The notes below the pieces were generated by a model, which was not told the origin of the DNA, searched no databases, and worked only from the letters and a program-made list of their open reading frames with translations. Below are positions 48,120 through 62,327 of a stretch of 64,000 bases of DNA, one piece after another. The translations under genes and the position numbers were made by a program. Every line of letters starts with the position of its first letter. Positions within the stretch are counted from its first letter, which is position 1. The DNA is from Hydractinia symbiolongicarpus. Its lineage: Eukaryota; Cnidaria; Hydrozoa; Anthoathecata; Hydractiniidae. The DNA lies in NCBI RefSeq assembly GCF_029227915.1, contig NC_079877.1, positions 2,356,001-2,420,000 on the forward strand, written 5' to 3'.

Positions 48120-51100
48120 TTGAGTTAGAACGGTTGCGTCACATAATCGTACCAACATGTATTTAGTGATTTTCTTCCGATATTACTAAGTTGTATCGCT
48201 TTCAACAGCGAAACGATTGACTGTGGGACTTAATTGAACTGATTTGGGACTTTAACCTTATAAATGTAATAAATGAGCCATTTTGACTAAAAGAAATAAC
48301 ATTCCTCTTAATTTGACATGATTGCTGGAACTCAGCGATTACACTGGGCGCTGTGGTAGCGCTTTGTTTAAAAATTAAGATAAATAAGTCATTTAGTACT
48401 GTGGAAACAATCCTAGACGTTATCGCGCGCTGAAGAAATAGAGACAGTTTCAAAAACTACATTTCATTGACTTTCTAACCGTGTCAATCCGTTTGAGTTA
48501 GAACGGTTGCGTCACATATTCGTACCAACATGTATTTAGTGATTTCCTTCCGATATTACTAAGTTGTATCGCTTTTAACAGTGAAACGATTGACCGTGGG
48601 AATTAATTCAACTGATTCTGGACTGTGATCTTATGAATTGATTAATGCGCCAATTAGTCTCCAAGGAATAACATTCTTATGAATTTGACATGATTGCTGG
48701 AATTCAGGGGTTACATTAGGCTCTTCGGTAGTGCTTTATTTAAAAATTTGGATAAATAAGATTTTCTTACTCTGGGACCAATGCTGGCCGTTAGCACGCG
48801 CTGAAGAAATAAAGACATTCTCAAAAACTACATTTCATTGATTTTTTGTCGGTATAATTCCGTTTGAGTTACAACGGTTGCGTCACATATTCGTACCAAC
48901 ATGTATTTATCGAAAGTATTCGGATATTACTAGGTTGCATCGTTCTAACAGTGAAACGATTGACTGTGGGACTTAATTGAACTAACTTTGGACTTTGACC
49001 TCATAAGTGTGATAAATGAGACAATTGGACTCCAAGAAAGAACATTCTTCTTAATTTGATATGAGTGCCGGAACTCCGCGATTACACTGGTCCCTGTGGT
49101 AGCGATTCATTTAAAAATTTAAATGAATAAGTCATTTTTACTGTGGGACCAATCCTAGCCGTTAGCGCGCGCTGAAGATATAGAGACAGTTTCAAAAACT
49201 CCATTTCATTGACTTTCTAACGGTGTCAATCCGTTTGAGTTACGACGGTTGCGTGACACATTCGTACCAACATGTATTTAGTGATATTTTTCCGATATTT
49301 CTAAGTTGTATCGCTTTCAACAGTGAAACGATTGACTGTGGGACTTAGTTGAACTGATTTTGGACTTTGACCTTATAAATGTGATAAATGAGTCATTTTG
49401 ACTACAAGAAATGACATTCTTCTTAGTTTGACATGATTGCTGGAACTCAGCGATTACACTTGGCGCTGTTGTAACGCTTTATTTAAAGATTAAGATAAAT
49501 AAGTGATTTTGTACTGTGGGACCAATCCTAGCCGTTATCGCGCGCTGAAGAAATAGCGACAGTTTCAAAAACTAAATTTCATTGATTTTCTAACGGTGTC
49601 AATCCGTTTGAGTTACAACGGTTGCGTCACATCTTCGTACCAACATGTATTTAGTGATTTCCTTCCGATATTACTAAGTTGTATCGCTTTTAACAGTGAA
49701 ACGATTGACCGTGGGAATTAATTCAACTGATTCTGGACTGTGACCTTATAAATGTGATTAATGCACCAATTGGTCTCCAAGGAATAACATTCTTCTTAAT
49801 TTGATATGATTGCTGGAATTCAGCGGTTACATTAGGCTCTGCAGTAGCGTTTTATTTAAAATTTAGATAAAATAGATTTTCCTACTGTGGGACCAATCCT
49901 GGCCGTTAGCACGCGCTGAAGAAATAAAGACATTCTCAAAAACTACATTTCATTAATTTTTTGGCGGTATAATTCCGTTTGAGTTACAACGGTTGCGTCA
50001 CATATTCGTACCAACATGTATTTAGCGAAAGTATTCGGATATTACTAGGTTGCATCGCTTTTAACTGTGAAACGTTTGACTGTGCGACTTAATTGAACTG
50101 ATTTTGGACTTTGACCTTATAAATGATATAAGTGAGACAATTGGACTCCAAGAAATAACATTCTTCTTAATTTGACATGATTGCTGGAACTCAGCGATTA
50201 CACTGGGCGCTGTGGTAGCGCTTTATTTAAAAATTAAGATAAATAAGTCTTTTTTTACTGCGGGATCAATCCTAGCCGTTAGTTCGCGCTAAAGAAATAG
50301 AGAAAGCTTCAAAAAGTACATTTCATTGACTTTCTAACGGTGTCAATCCGTTTAAGTTACAACAGTTGTGTCATATATTCGTACCACAATGTATTTAGTG
50401 ATTTTCTTCGGATATTACAAAGTTGTATCGCTTTTAACAGTGAAACGATTGACTGTGGGAATTATTTGAACTGATTCAGGACTGTGACCTTATAAATGTG
50501 ATAAATCAGGCAATACGTCTCCAAGGAATAACATTCTTCTTAACTTGACATGATTGCTGGAATTCAGCGATTACATTAGGCTCTGTGGTTGCGCTTTTTT
50601 TAAAATTTAGATAAATCAGTCATTTTTTACTGTGGGACCAATCCTAGCCGTTAGTTCGCGCTAAAGAAATAGAGACAGCTTCAAAAAGAACATTTCATTG
50701 ACTTTCTAACGAAGTCAATCCGTTTGAGTTACAACGGTTGCGTCACACATTCGTACCAACAAGTATTTAGCGATATTTTTCTGATATTACTAGGTTGCAT
50801 CGCTTCTAACAGTGAAACGATTGACTGTGGGACTTAATTGAACTAACTTTGGACTGTGACCTCATAAGTGTGATAAATGAGACAATTGGACTCCAAGAAA
50901 GGACATTCTTCTTAATTTGACATGATTGCCGGAACTGAGCAATTACACTGAACACCCTGTGGTAGCGATTCATTTAAAAATTTAGATAAATAAGTCATTT
51001 TTACTGTGGGACCAATCCTAGCCGTTAGCGCGCGCTGAAGATATAGAAACAGTTTCAAAAACTTCATTTCTTTGATTTTCTAACGGTGTCAATCCGCTTG

Positions 51101-53701
51101 ACTTACAACGGTTGCGTCACACCTTCGTACCAACATGTATTTAGTGATTTTTTTCCGATATTACTAAGTTGTATCGCTTTCAACAGTGAAACGATTGACT
51201 GTGGGACTTAATTAAACTGATTTTGGACTTTGACCTTATAAATGTGATAAATGAGTCATTTTGACTACAAGAAATGATATTTTTCTTAATTTGACATGAT
51301 TGCTGGAACTCAGCGATTACACTGGGCGCTGTGGTAAGGCTTTATTTAAAAATTAAGATAAATAAGTCATTTTTTACTGTGGGACCAATCCTAGCCGTTA
51401 TCGCGCGCTGAAGAAATAGAGACAGTTTCTAAAACTAAATTTCATTGATTTTCTAACGGTGTCAATCCGTTTGATTTACAACGGTTGCGTCACATAATCG
51501 TACCAACATGTATTTAGTGATTTTCTTCCGATATTACTAAGTTGTATCGCTTTCAACAGTGAAACGATTGACTGTGGGACTTAATTGAACTGATTTTGGA
51601 CTTTGACCTTATAAATGAGATAAATGAGTCATTTTGACTACAAGAAATGATATTCTTCTTAATTTGAAATGATTGCTGGAACTCAGCGATTACACTGGGC
51701 GCTGTGGTAGGGCTTGTTTAAAAGTTAAGATAAATAAGTCATTTATTACTGTGGAAACAATCCTAGCCGTTATCGCGCGCTGAAGAAGTAGAGACAGTTT
51801 CAAAAACTACATTTCATTGACTTTCTATCGGTGTCAATCCGTTTGAGTTACAACGGTTGCGTCACATATTCGTACCAACATGTATTTAGTGATTTCCTTC
51901 CGATATTACTAAGTTGTATCATTTTTAACAGTGAAACGATTGACCGTGGGAATTAATTTAACTGATTCTGGACTGTGACCTTATAAATGTGATTAATGCG
52001 CCAATTGGTCTCCAAGGAATAACATTCTTCTTAATTTGATATGATTGCTGGAATTTAGCGGTTACATTAGGCTCTGCGGTAGCGTTTTATTTAAAAATTT
52101 AGATAAATAAGATTTTCCTACTGTGGGACCAATCCTGGCCGTTAGTACGCGCTGAAGAAATAAATACATTCTCAAAAACTGCATTTCATTGATTTCTTGG
52201 CGGTATAATTCCGTTTGAGTTACAACGGTTGCGTCACATATTCGTACCAACATGTATTTAGTGATTTCCTTCCGATATTACTAAGTTGTATCGCTTTCAA
52301 CAGTGAAACGATTGACTGTGGGACTTAGTTGAACTCATTTTTGGACTTTGACCTTATAAATGTGATAAATGAGTCATTTTGACTACAAGAAATGACATTC
52401 TTCTTAGCTTGACATGATTGATGGAACTCACCGATTACACTGGGCGCTGTGGTAACGCTTTATTTAAAAATTAAGATAAATAAGTCACTTTGTACTGTGG
52501 GACCAATCCTAGCCGTTCTCGCGCGCTGAAGAAATAGAAACAGTTTCTAAAACTAAATTTCATTGATATTCTAACGGTGTCAATCCGTTTGAGTTACAAC
52601 GGTTGCGTCACATCTTCGTACCAACATGTATTTAGTGATTTCCTTCCGATATTACTAAGTTGTATCGCTTTTAACAGTGAAACGATTGACCGTGGGAATT
52701 AATTCAACTGATTCTGGACTGTGATCTTATAAATTGATTAATGCGCCAATTAGTCTCCAAGGAATAACATTCTTATGAATTTGACATGATTGCTGGAATT
52801 CAGGGGTTACATTAGGGTCTGCGGTAACGCTTTATTTAAAAATTTGGATAAATAAGATTTTCTTACTCTGGGACCAATGCTGGCCGTTAGCACGCGCTGA
52901 AGAAATAAAGACATTCTCAAAAACTACATTTCATTGATTTTTGGCGGTATAATTCCGTTTGAGTTACAACGGTTGCGTCACATATTCGTACCAACATGTA
53001 TTTAGCGAAAGTATTCGGATATTACTAGGTTGCATCGTTCTAACAGTGAAACGATTGACTGTGGGACTTAATTGAACTAACTTTGGACTTTGACCTCATA
53101 AGTGTGATAAATGAGACAATTGGACTCCAAGAAAGAACATTCCTCTTAATTTGATATGAGTGCCGGAACTCCGCGATTACACTGGACCCTGTGGTAGCGA
53201 TTCATTTAAAAATTTAAATGAATAAGTCATTTTTACTGTGGGACCAATCCTAGCCGTTAGCGCGCGCTGAAGATATAGAGACAGTTTCAAAAACTCTATT
53301 TCATTGACTTTCTAACGGTGTCAATCCGTTTGAGTTACAACGGTTGCGTCACACATTCGTACCAACATGTATTTCATGATATTTTTCCGATATTTCTAAG
53401 TTGTATCGCTTGCAACAGTGAAACGATTGACTGTGGGACTTAGTTGAACTGATTTTGGACTTTGACCTTATAAATGTGATAAATGAGTCATTTTGACTAC
53501 AAGAAATGACATTCTTCTTAGTTTGACATGATTGCTGGAACTCAGCGATTACACTTGGCGCTGTGGTAACGCTTTATTTAAAGATTAAGATAAATAAGTC
53601 ATTTTGTACTGTGGGACCAATCCTAGCCGTTATCGCGCGCTGAAGAAATAGAGACAGTTTCAAAATTACATTTCATTGACTTTCTAACGGTGTCAATCTG
53701 T
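48120..53701. repeat. 15-monomer long-range repeat, copy 1 (5582 bp)
   Basis: Starts are 48120, 48493, 48864, 49235, 49608, 49979, 50352, 50724, 51098, 51471, 51843, 52215, 52589, 52959 and 53330. The first four pair with 53702, 54075, 54446 and 54817 at 5582 bp, with shared private sequences (GTGATCTTATGAATTG, ATGTATTTATCGAAAG, GTTACGAC(G/A)GTTGCGTGACAC, AGAAATAGCGACAG). From 49608 the pairing is at 5956 bp because copy 2 has an extra monomer (55190). Beyond about 50650 the order diverges. Confidence 0.82.
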
Positions 53702-56700
53702 TTGAGTTAGAACGGTTGCGTCACATAATCGTACCAACATGTATTTAGTGATTTTCTTCCGATATTACTAAGTTGTATCGCTTTCAACAGCGAAACGATT
53801 GACTGTGGGACTTAATTGAACTGATTTGGGACTTTAACCTTATAAATGTAATAAATGAGCCATTTTGACTAAAAGAAATAACATTCCTCTTAATTTGACA
53901 TGATTGCTGGAACTCAGCGATTACACTGGGCGCTGTGGTAGCGCTTTGTTTAAAAATTAAGATAAATAAGTCATTTAGTACTGTGGAAACAATCCTAGAC
54001 GTTATCGCGCGCTGAAGAAATAGAGACAGTTTCAAAAACTACATTTCATTGACTTTCTAACCGTGTCAATCCGTTTGAGTTACAACGGTTGCGTCACATA
54101 TTCGTACCAACATGTATTTAGTGATTTCCTTCCGATATTACTAAGTTGTATCGCTTTTAACAGTGAAACGATTGACCGTGGGAATTAAATCAACTGATTC
54201 TGGACTGTGATCTTATGAATTGATTAATGCGCCAATTAGTCTCCAAGGAATAACATTCTTATGAATTTGACATGATTGCTGGAATTCAGGGGTTACATTA
54301 GGCTCTTTGGTAGCGCTTTATTTAAAAATTTGGATAAATAAGATTTTCTTACTCTGGGACCAATGCTGGCCGTTAGCACGCGCTGAAGAAATAAAGACAT
54401 TCTCAAAAACTACATTTCATTGATTTTTTGTCGGTATAATTCCGTTTGAGTTACAACGGTTGCGTCACATATTCGTACCAACATGTATTTATCGAAAGTA
54501 TTCGGATATTACTAGGTTGCATCGTTCTAACAGTGAAACGATTGACTGTGGGACTTAATTGAACTAACTTTGGACTTTGACCTCATAAGTGTGATAAATG
54601 AGACAATTGGACTCCAAGAAAGAACATTCTTCTTAATTTGATATGAGTGCCGGAACTCCGCGATTACACTGGTCCCTGTGGTAGCGATTCATTTAAAAAT
54701 TTAAATGAATAAGTCATTTTTACTGTGGGACCAATCCTAGCCGTTAGCGCGCGCTGAAGATATAGAGACAGTTTCAAAAACTCCATTTCATTGACTTTCT
54801 AACGGTGTCAATCCGTTTGAGTTACGACAGTTGCGTGACACATTCGTACCAACATGTATTTAGTGATATTTTTCCGATATTTCTAAGTTGTATCGCTTTC
54901 AACAGTGAAACGATTGACTGTGGGACTTAGTTGAACTGATTTTGGACTTTGACCTTATAAATGTGATAAATGAGTCATTTTGACTACAAGAAATGACATT
55001 CTTCTTAGTTTGACATGATTGCTGGAACTCAGCGATTACACTTGGCGCTGTTGTAACGCTTTATTTAAAGATTAAGATAAATAAGTGATTTTGTACTGTG
55101 GGACCAATCCTAGCCGTTATCGCGCGCTGAAGAAATAGCGACAGTTTCAAAAACTACATTTCATTGACTTTCTAACGGTGTCAATCTGTTTGAGTTAGAA
55201 GGCTTGCGTCACATAATCGTACCAACATGTATTTAGTGATTTTCTTCCGATATTACTAAGTTGTATCGCTTTCAACAGTGAAACGATTGACTGTGGGACT
55301 TAGTTGAACTCATTTTTGGACTTTGACCTTATAAATGTGATAAATGAGTCATTTCGACTACAAGAAATGACATTCTTCTTAGCTTGACATGATTGATGGA
55401 ACTCACCGATTACACTGGGCGCTGTGGTAACGCTTTATTTAAAAATTAAGATAAATAAGTCACTTTGTACTGTGGGACCAATCCTAGCCGTTCTCGCGCG
55501 CTGAAGAAATAGAAACAGTTTCTAAAACTAAATTTCATTGATTTTCTAACGGTGTCAATCCGTTTGAGTTACAACGGTTGCGTCACATCTTCGTACCAAC
55601 ATGTATTTAGTGATTTCCTTCCGATATTACTAAGTTGTATCGCTTTTAACAGTGAAACGATTGACCGTGGGAATTAATTCAACTGATTCTGGACTGTGAC
55701 CTTATAAATGTGATTAATGCACCAATTGGTCTCCAAGGAATAACATTCTTCTTAATTTGATATGATTGCTGGAATTCAGCGGTTACATTAGGCTCTGCAG
55801 TAGCGTTTTATTTAAAATTTAGATAAAATAGATTTTCCTACTGTGGGACCAATCCTGGCCGTTAGCACGCGCTGAAGAAATAAAGACATTCTCAAAAACT
55901 ACATTTCATTAATTTCTTGGCGGTATAATTCCGTTTGAGTTACAACGGTTGCGTCACATATTCGTACCAACATGTATTTAGCGAAAGTATTCGGATATTA
56001 CTAGGTTGCATCGCTTTTAACTGTGAAACGTTTGACTGTGCGACTTAATAGAACTGATTTTGGACTTTGACCTTATAAATGATATAAGTGAGACAATTGG
56101 ACTCCAAGAAATAACATTCTTCTTAATTTGACATGATTGCTGGAACTCAGCGATTACACTGGGCGTTGTGGTAGCGCTTTATTTAAAAATTAAGATAAAT
56201 AAGTCTTTTTTTACTGTGGGATCAATCCTAGCCGTTAGTTCGCGCTAAAGAAATAGAGAAAGCTTCAAAAAGTACATTTCATTGACTTTCTAACGGTGTC
56301 AATCCGTTTAAGTTACAACAGTTGCGTCACATATTCGTACCAAAATGTATTTAGTGATTTTTTTCGGATATTACTAAGTTGTATCGCTTTTAACAGTGAA
56401 ACGATTGACTGTGGGAATTGTTTGAACTGATTCAGGACTGTGACCTTATAAATGTGATAAATGAGGCAATACGTCTCCAAGGAATAACATTCTTCTTAAC
56501 TTGACATGATTGCTGGAATTCAGCAATTACATTAGGCTCTGTGGTTGCGCTTTTTTAAAAATTTAGATAAATAAGTCATTTTTTACTGTGGGACCAATCC
56601 TAGCCGTTATTTCGAGCTAAAGAAATAGAGACAGCTTCAAAAAGTACATTTCATTGACTTTCTAACGGTGTCAATCCGTTCGAGTTACAACGGTTGGGTC

Positions 56701-59099
56701 ACATATTCGTACCAACATGTATTTAACGAAAGTATTCGGATATTACTAGGTTGCATCGCTTTTAACTGTGAAACGTTTGACTGTGCGACTTAATTGAACT
56801 GATTTTGGACTTTCACCTTATAAATGTTATAAGTGAGACAATTGGACTACAAGAAATAACATTCTTCTTAATTTGACATGATTGCTGGAACTCAGCGATT
56901 ACACTGGGCGCTGTGGTAGCGCTTTATTTAAAAATTAAGATAAATAAGTCATTTTTTACTGTGGGACTAATCCTAGCCGTTATTTCGCGCTGAAGAAAAA
57001 GAGACACCTTCAAAAATTACATTTCATTGACTTTCTAACGGTGTCAATCCGTTTGAGTTACAACGGTTGGGTCACATATTCGTACCAACATGTATTTAGT
57101 GATTTTGTTCCGATATTACTAAGTCGTGTCGCTTTCAACAGTGAAACGATTGACTGTGGGACTTAATTGAACTGATTTTGGACTTTGACCTTATAAATGT
57201 GATAAATGAGTCATTTTGACTACAAGAAATGATATTCTTCTTAATTTGACATGATTGCTGGAACTCAGCGATTACACTGGGCTCTGTGGTAAGGCTTTAT
57301 TTAAAAATTAAGATAAATAAGTCATTTTTTACTGTGGGACCAATCCTAGCCGTTATCGCGCGCTGAAGAAATAGAGACAGTTTCTAAAACTAAATTTCAT
57401 TGATTTTCTAACGGTGTCAATCCGTTTGAGTTACAACGGTTGCGTCACACATTCGTACCAACATGTATTTAGTGATTTTTTTCCGATATTACTAAGTTGT
57501 ATCGCTTTCAACAGTGAAACGATTGACTGTGGGACTTAATTGAACTGATTCTGGACTTTGACCTTATAAATGAGATAAATGAGTCATTTTGACTACAAGA
57601 AATGATATTCTTCTTAATTTGACATGATTGCTGGAACTCAGCGATTACACTGGGCGCTGTGGTAGCGCTTTGTTTAAAAGTTAAGATAAATAAGTCATTT
57701 ATTACTGTGGAAACAATCCTAGCCTTTATCGCGCGCTGAAGAAGTAGAGACAGTTTTAAAAACTACATTTCAATGACTTTCTAACGGTTTCAATCCGTTT
57801 GAGTTACAACGGTTGCATCACATATTCGTACCAACATGTATTTAGTGATTTCCTTCCGATATTACTAAGTTGTATCGCTTTTAACAGTGAAACGATTGAC
57901 CGTGGGAATTAATTCAACTGATTCTGGACTGTGACCTTATAAATGTGATTAATGCGCCAATTGGTCTCCAAGGAATAACATTCTTCTTAATTTGATATGA
58001 TTGCTGGAATTTAGCGGTTACATTAGGCTCTGCGGTAGCGCTTTGTTTAAAAATTTAGATAAATAAGATTTTCCTACTGTGGGACCAATCCTGGCCGTTA
58101 GCACGCGCTGAAGAAATAAAGACATTCTCAAAAACTACATTTCATTGATTTCTTGGCGGTATAATTCCGCTTGAGTTACAACGGTTGCGTCACATATTCG
58201 TACCAACATGTATTTAGCGAAAGTTTTTGGATATTACTGGGTTGCATCGCTTTTAACTGTGAAACGTTTGACTGTGCGACTTAATTGAACTGATTTTGGA
58301 CTTTGACCTTATAAATGATATAAGTGAGACAATTGGACTCCAAGAAATCACATTCTTCTTAATTTGACATGATTGCTGGAACTCAGCGATTACACTGGGC
58401 GCTGTGGTAGCGCTTTATTTAAAAATTAAGATAAATAAGTATTTTTTTACTGTGGGACCAATCCTAGCCGTTATCGCGCGCTGAAGAAATAGAGACAGTT
58501 TCACAAAACCACATTTCATTGACTTTCTAACGGTGTCAATCCGTTTAAGTTACAACAGTTGTGTCATATATTCGTACCAAAATGTATTTAGTGATTTTCT
58601 TCGGATATTACAAAGTTGTATCGCTTTTAACAGTGAAACGATTGACTGTGGGAATTATTTGAACTGATTCAGGACTGTGACCTTATAAATGTGATAAATG
58701 AGGCAATACGTCTCCAAGGAATAACATTCTTCTTAACTTGACATGATTGCTGGAATTCAGCGATTACATTAGGCTCTGTGGTTGCGCTTTTTTTAAAATT
58801 TAGATAAATCAGTCATTTTTTACTGTGGGACCAATCCTAGCCGTTAGTTCGCGCTAAAGAAATAGAGACAGCTTCAAAAAGAACATTTCATTGACTTTCT
58901 AACGAAGTCAATCCGTTTGAGTTACAACGGTTGCGTCACACATTCGTACCAACAAGTATTTAGCGATATTTTTCTGATATTACTAGGTTGCATCGCTTCT
59001 AACAGTGAAACGATTGACTGTGGGACTTAATTGAACTAACTTTGGACTGTGACCTCATAAGTGTGATAAATGAGACAATTGGACTCCAAGAAAGGACAT
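53702..59099. repeat. 15-monomer long-range repeat, copy 2, rearranged
   Basis: Starts are 53702, 54075, 54446, 54817, 55190, 55564, 55935, 56308, 56680, 57053, 57426, 57799, 58171, 58545 and 58917. The first part follows copy 1. Later monomers pair at other offsets: 49979-50930 with 58171-59100 at about 8193 bp (shared GTTGTGTCATATATTCG and GATAAATCAGTC), and 51471/51843 with 57426/57799 at about 5956 bp. It is a mosaic of several exchanges. Confidence 0.78.
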
Positions 59100-62000
59100 T
59101 CTTCTTAATTTGACATGATTGCTGGAACTCAGCGATTACACTGGGCGCTGTGGTTGCGCTTTATTTAAAAATTAAGATAAATAAGCCTTTTTTTACTGTG
59201 GGACCAATCCTAGCCGTTATCGCGCGCTGAAGAAATAGAGACAGTTTCAAAAACCACATTTCATTGACTTTCTAACGGTGTCAATCCGTTTGGGTTACAA
59301 CAGTTGCGTCACATATTCGTACCAAAATGTATTTAGTGATTTTCTTCAGATATTACTAAGTTGTATCGCTTTTAACAGAGAAACAATTGACTGTGGGACT
59401 TAATTAAAATGATTTTGGACTTTGACCTTATAAATGTGATAAATGAGTCATTTTGACTACAAGAAATGATATTCTTCTTAATTTGACATGCTTGCTGGAA
59501 CTCAGCGATTACACTGGGCGCTGTGGTATGGCTTTATTTAAAAATTAAGATAAATAAGTCATTTTTTACTGTGGGACCAATCCTAGCCGTTATCGCGCGC
59601 TGAAGAAATAGAGACAGTTTCTAAAACTAAATTTCATTGATTTTCTAACGGTGTCAATCCGTTTGAGTTACAACGGTTGCGTCACACATTCGTACCAACA
59701 TGTATTTAGCGATTTTTTTCCGATATTACTAAGTTGTATCGCTTTCAACAGTGAAACGATTGACTGTGGGACTTAATTGAACTGATTTTGGACTTTGACC
59801 TTATAAATGAGATAAATGAGTCATTTTGACTACAAGAAATGATATTCTTCTTAATTTGAAATGATTGCTGGAACTCAGCGATTACACTGGGCGCTGTGGT
59901 AGGGCTTGTTTAAAAGTTAAGATAAATAAGTCATTTATTACTGTGGAAACAATCCTAGCCGTTATCGCGCGCTGAAGAAGTAGAGACAGTTTCAAAAACT
60001 ACATTTCATTGACTTTCTAACGGTGTCAATCCGTTTGAGTTACAACGGTTGCGTCACATATTCGTACCAACATGTATTTAGTGATTTCCTTCCGATATTA
60101 CTAAGTTGTATCGCTTTTAACAGTGAAACGATTGACCATGGGAATTAATTTAACTGATTCTGGACTTTGACCTTATAAATGTGATTAATGCGCCAATTGG
60201 TCTCCAAGGAATAACATTCTTCTTAATTTGATATGATTGCTTGAATTTAGCGGTTACATTAGGCTCTGCGGTAGCGTTTTATTTAAAAATTTAGATAAAT
60301 AAGATTTTCCTACTGTGGGACCAATCCTGGCCGTTAGTACGCGCTGAAGAAATAAAGACATTCTCAAAAACTACATTTCATTGATTTCTTGGCTGTATAA
60401 TTCCGTTTGAGTTACAACGGTTGCGTCACATATTCGTACCAACATGTGTTTAGCGAAAGTATTCGGATATTACTAGGTTGCATCGCTTTTAACTGTGAAA
60501 CGTTTGACTGTGCGACTTAATTGAACTGATTTTGGACTTTGACCTTATAAATGATATAAGTGAGACAATTGGACTCCAAGAAATAACATTCTTCTTAATT
60601 TGACATGATTGCTGGAACTCAGCGATTACACTGGGCGCTGTGGTAGCGCTTTATTTAAAAATTAAGATAAATAAGTCTTTTTTTACTGTGGGACCAATCC
60701 TAGCCGTTATCGCGCGCTGAAGAAATAGAGACAGTTTCAAAAACCACATTTCATTGACTTTCTAACGGTGTCAATCCGTTTGAGTTACAACAGTTGCGTC
60801 ACATATTCGTACCAAAATGTATTTAGTGATTTTCTTCAGATATTACTAAGTTGTATCGCTTTTAACAGAGAAACAATTGACTGTGGGACTTAATTAAAAT
60901 GATTTTGGACTTTGACCTTATAAATGTGATAAATGAGTCATTTTGACTACAAGAAATGATATTCTTCTTAATTTGACATGCTTGCTGGAACTCAGCGATT
61001 ACACTGGGCGCTGTGGTATGGCTTTATTTAAAAATTAAGATAAATAAGTCATTTTTTACTGTGGGACCAATCCTAGCCGTTATCGCGCGCTGAAGAAATA
61101 GAGACAGTTTCTAAAACTAAATTTCATTGATTTTCTAACGGTGTCAATCCGTTTGAGTTACAACGGTTGCGTCACACATTCGTACCAACATGTATTTAGC
61201 GATTTTTTTCCGATATTACTAAGTTGTATCGCTTTCAACAGTGAAACGATTGACTGTGGGACTTAATTGAACTGATTTTGGACTTTGACCTTATAAATGA
61301 GATAAATGAGTCATTTTGACTACAAGAAATGATATTCTTCTTAATTTGAAATGATTGCTGGAACTCAGCGATTACACTGGGCGCTGTGGTAGGGCTTGTT
61401 TAAAAGTTAAGATAAATAAGTCATTTATTACTGTGGAAACAATCCTAGCCGTTATCGCGCGCTGAAGAAGTAGAGACAGTTTCAAAAACTACATTTCATT
61501 GACTTTCTAACGGTGTCAATCCGTTTGAGTTACAACGGTTGCGTCACATATTCGTACCAACATGTATTTAGTGATTTCCTTCCGATATTACTAAGTTGTA
61601 TCGCTTTTAACAGTGAAACGATTGACCATGGGAATTAATTTAACTGATTCTGGACTTTGACCTTATAAATGTGATTAATGCGCCAATTGGTCTCCAAGGA
61701 ATAACATTCTTCTTAATTTGATATGATTGCTTGAATTTAGCGGTTACATTAGGCTCTGCGGTAGCGTTTTATTTAAAAATTTAGATAAATAAGATTTTCC
61801 TACTGTGGGACCAATCCTGGCCGTTAGTACGCGCTGAAGAAATAAAGACATTCTCAAAAACTACATTTCATTGATTTCTTGGCTGTATAATTCCGTTTGA
61901 GTTACAACGGTTGCGTCACATATTCGTACCAACATGTGTTTAGCGAAAGTATTCGGATATTACTAGGTTGCATCGCTTTTAACTGTGAAACGTTTGACTG

Positions 62001-62327
62001 TGCGACTTAATTGAACTGATTTTGGACTTTGACCTTATAAATGATATAAGTGAGACAATTGGACTCCAAGAAATAACATTCTTCTTAATTTGACATGATT
62101 GCTGGAACTCAGCGATTACACTGGGCGCTGTGGTAGCGCTTTATTTAAAAATTAAGATAAATAAGTCTTTTTTTACTGTGGGACCAATCCTAGCCGTTAT
62201 CGCGCGCTGAAGAAATAGAGACAGTTTCAAAAACCACATTTCATTGACTTTCTAACGGTGTCAATCCGTTTGAGTTACAACAGTTGCGTCACATATTCGT
62301 ACCAAAATGTATTTAGTGATTTTCTTC
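59100..62327. repeat. Four-monomer repeat of 1490 bp, about 2.2 copies
   Basis: Starts 59290/60780, 59663/61153, 60035/61525, 60407/61897 and 60780/62270 are all 1490 bp apart. Copies are nearly identical and share rare variants (TTGACATGCTTGCTGG, GGTATGGCTTTATTT, TTGGCTGTATAATTC, CATGTGTTTAGCG). The third copy runs only from about 62080 to 62327, where CTTCAGATATT changes to CTTCGGATATT. TGGGTTACAAC at 59291 is a private change of the first copy. Confidence 0.9.

Noticed and set aside
28381-54035. Recurring minus-strand open frames of 83 codons (for example 28381-28632, 32852-33103, 36577-36828, 48202-48453, 53784-54035) and 67-codon frames (31790-31993, 35515-35718).
   Set aside because: They lie at the same phase in satellite monomers and recur only because the monomers recur. 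Other copies of the same monomer have stops in this frame. They have no recognisable domain and no sign of coding constraint, and the predicted product changes with ordinary satellite variants.
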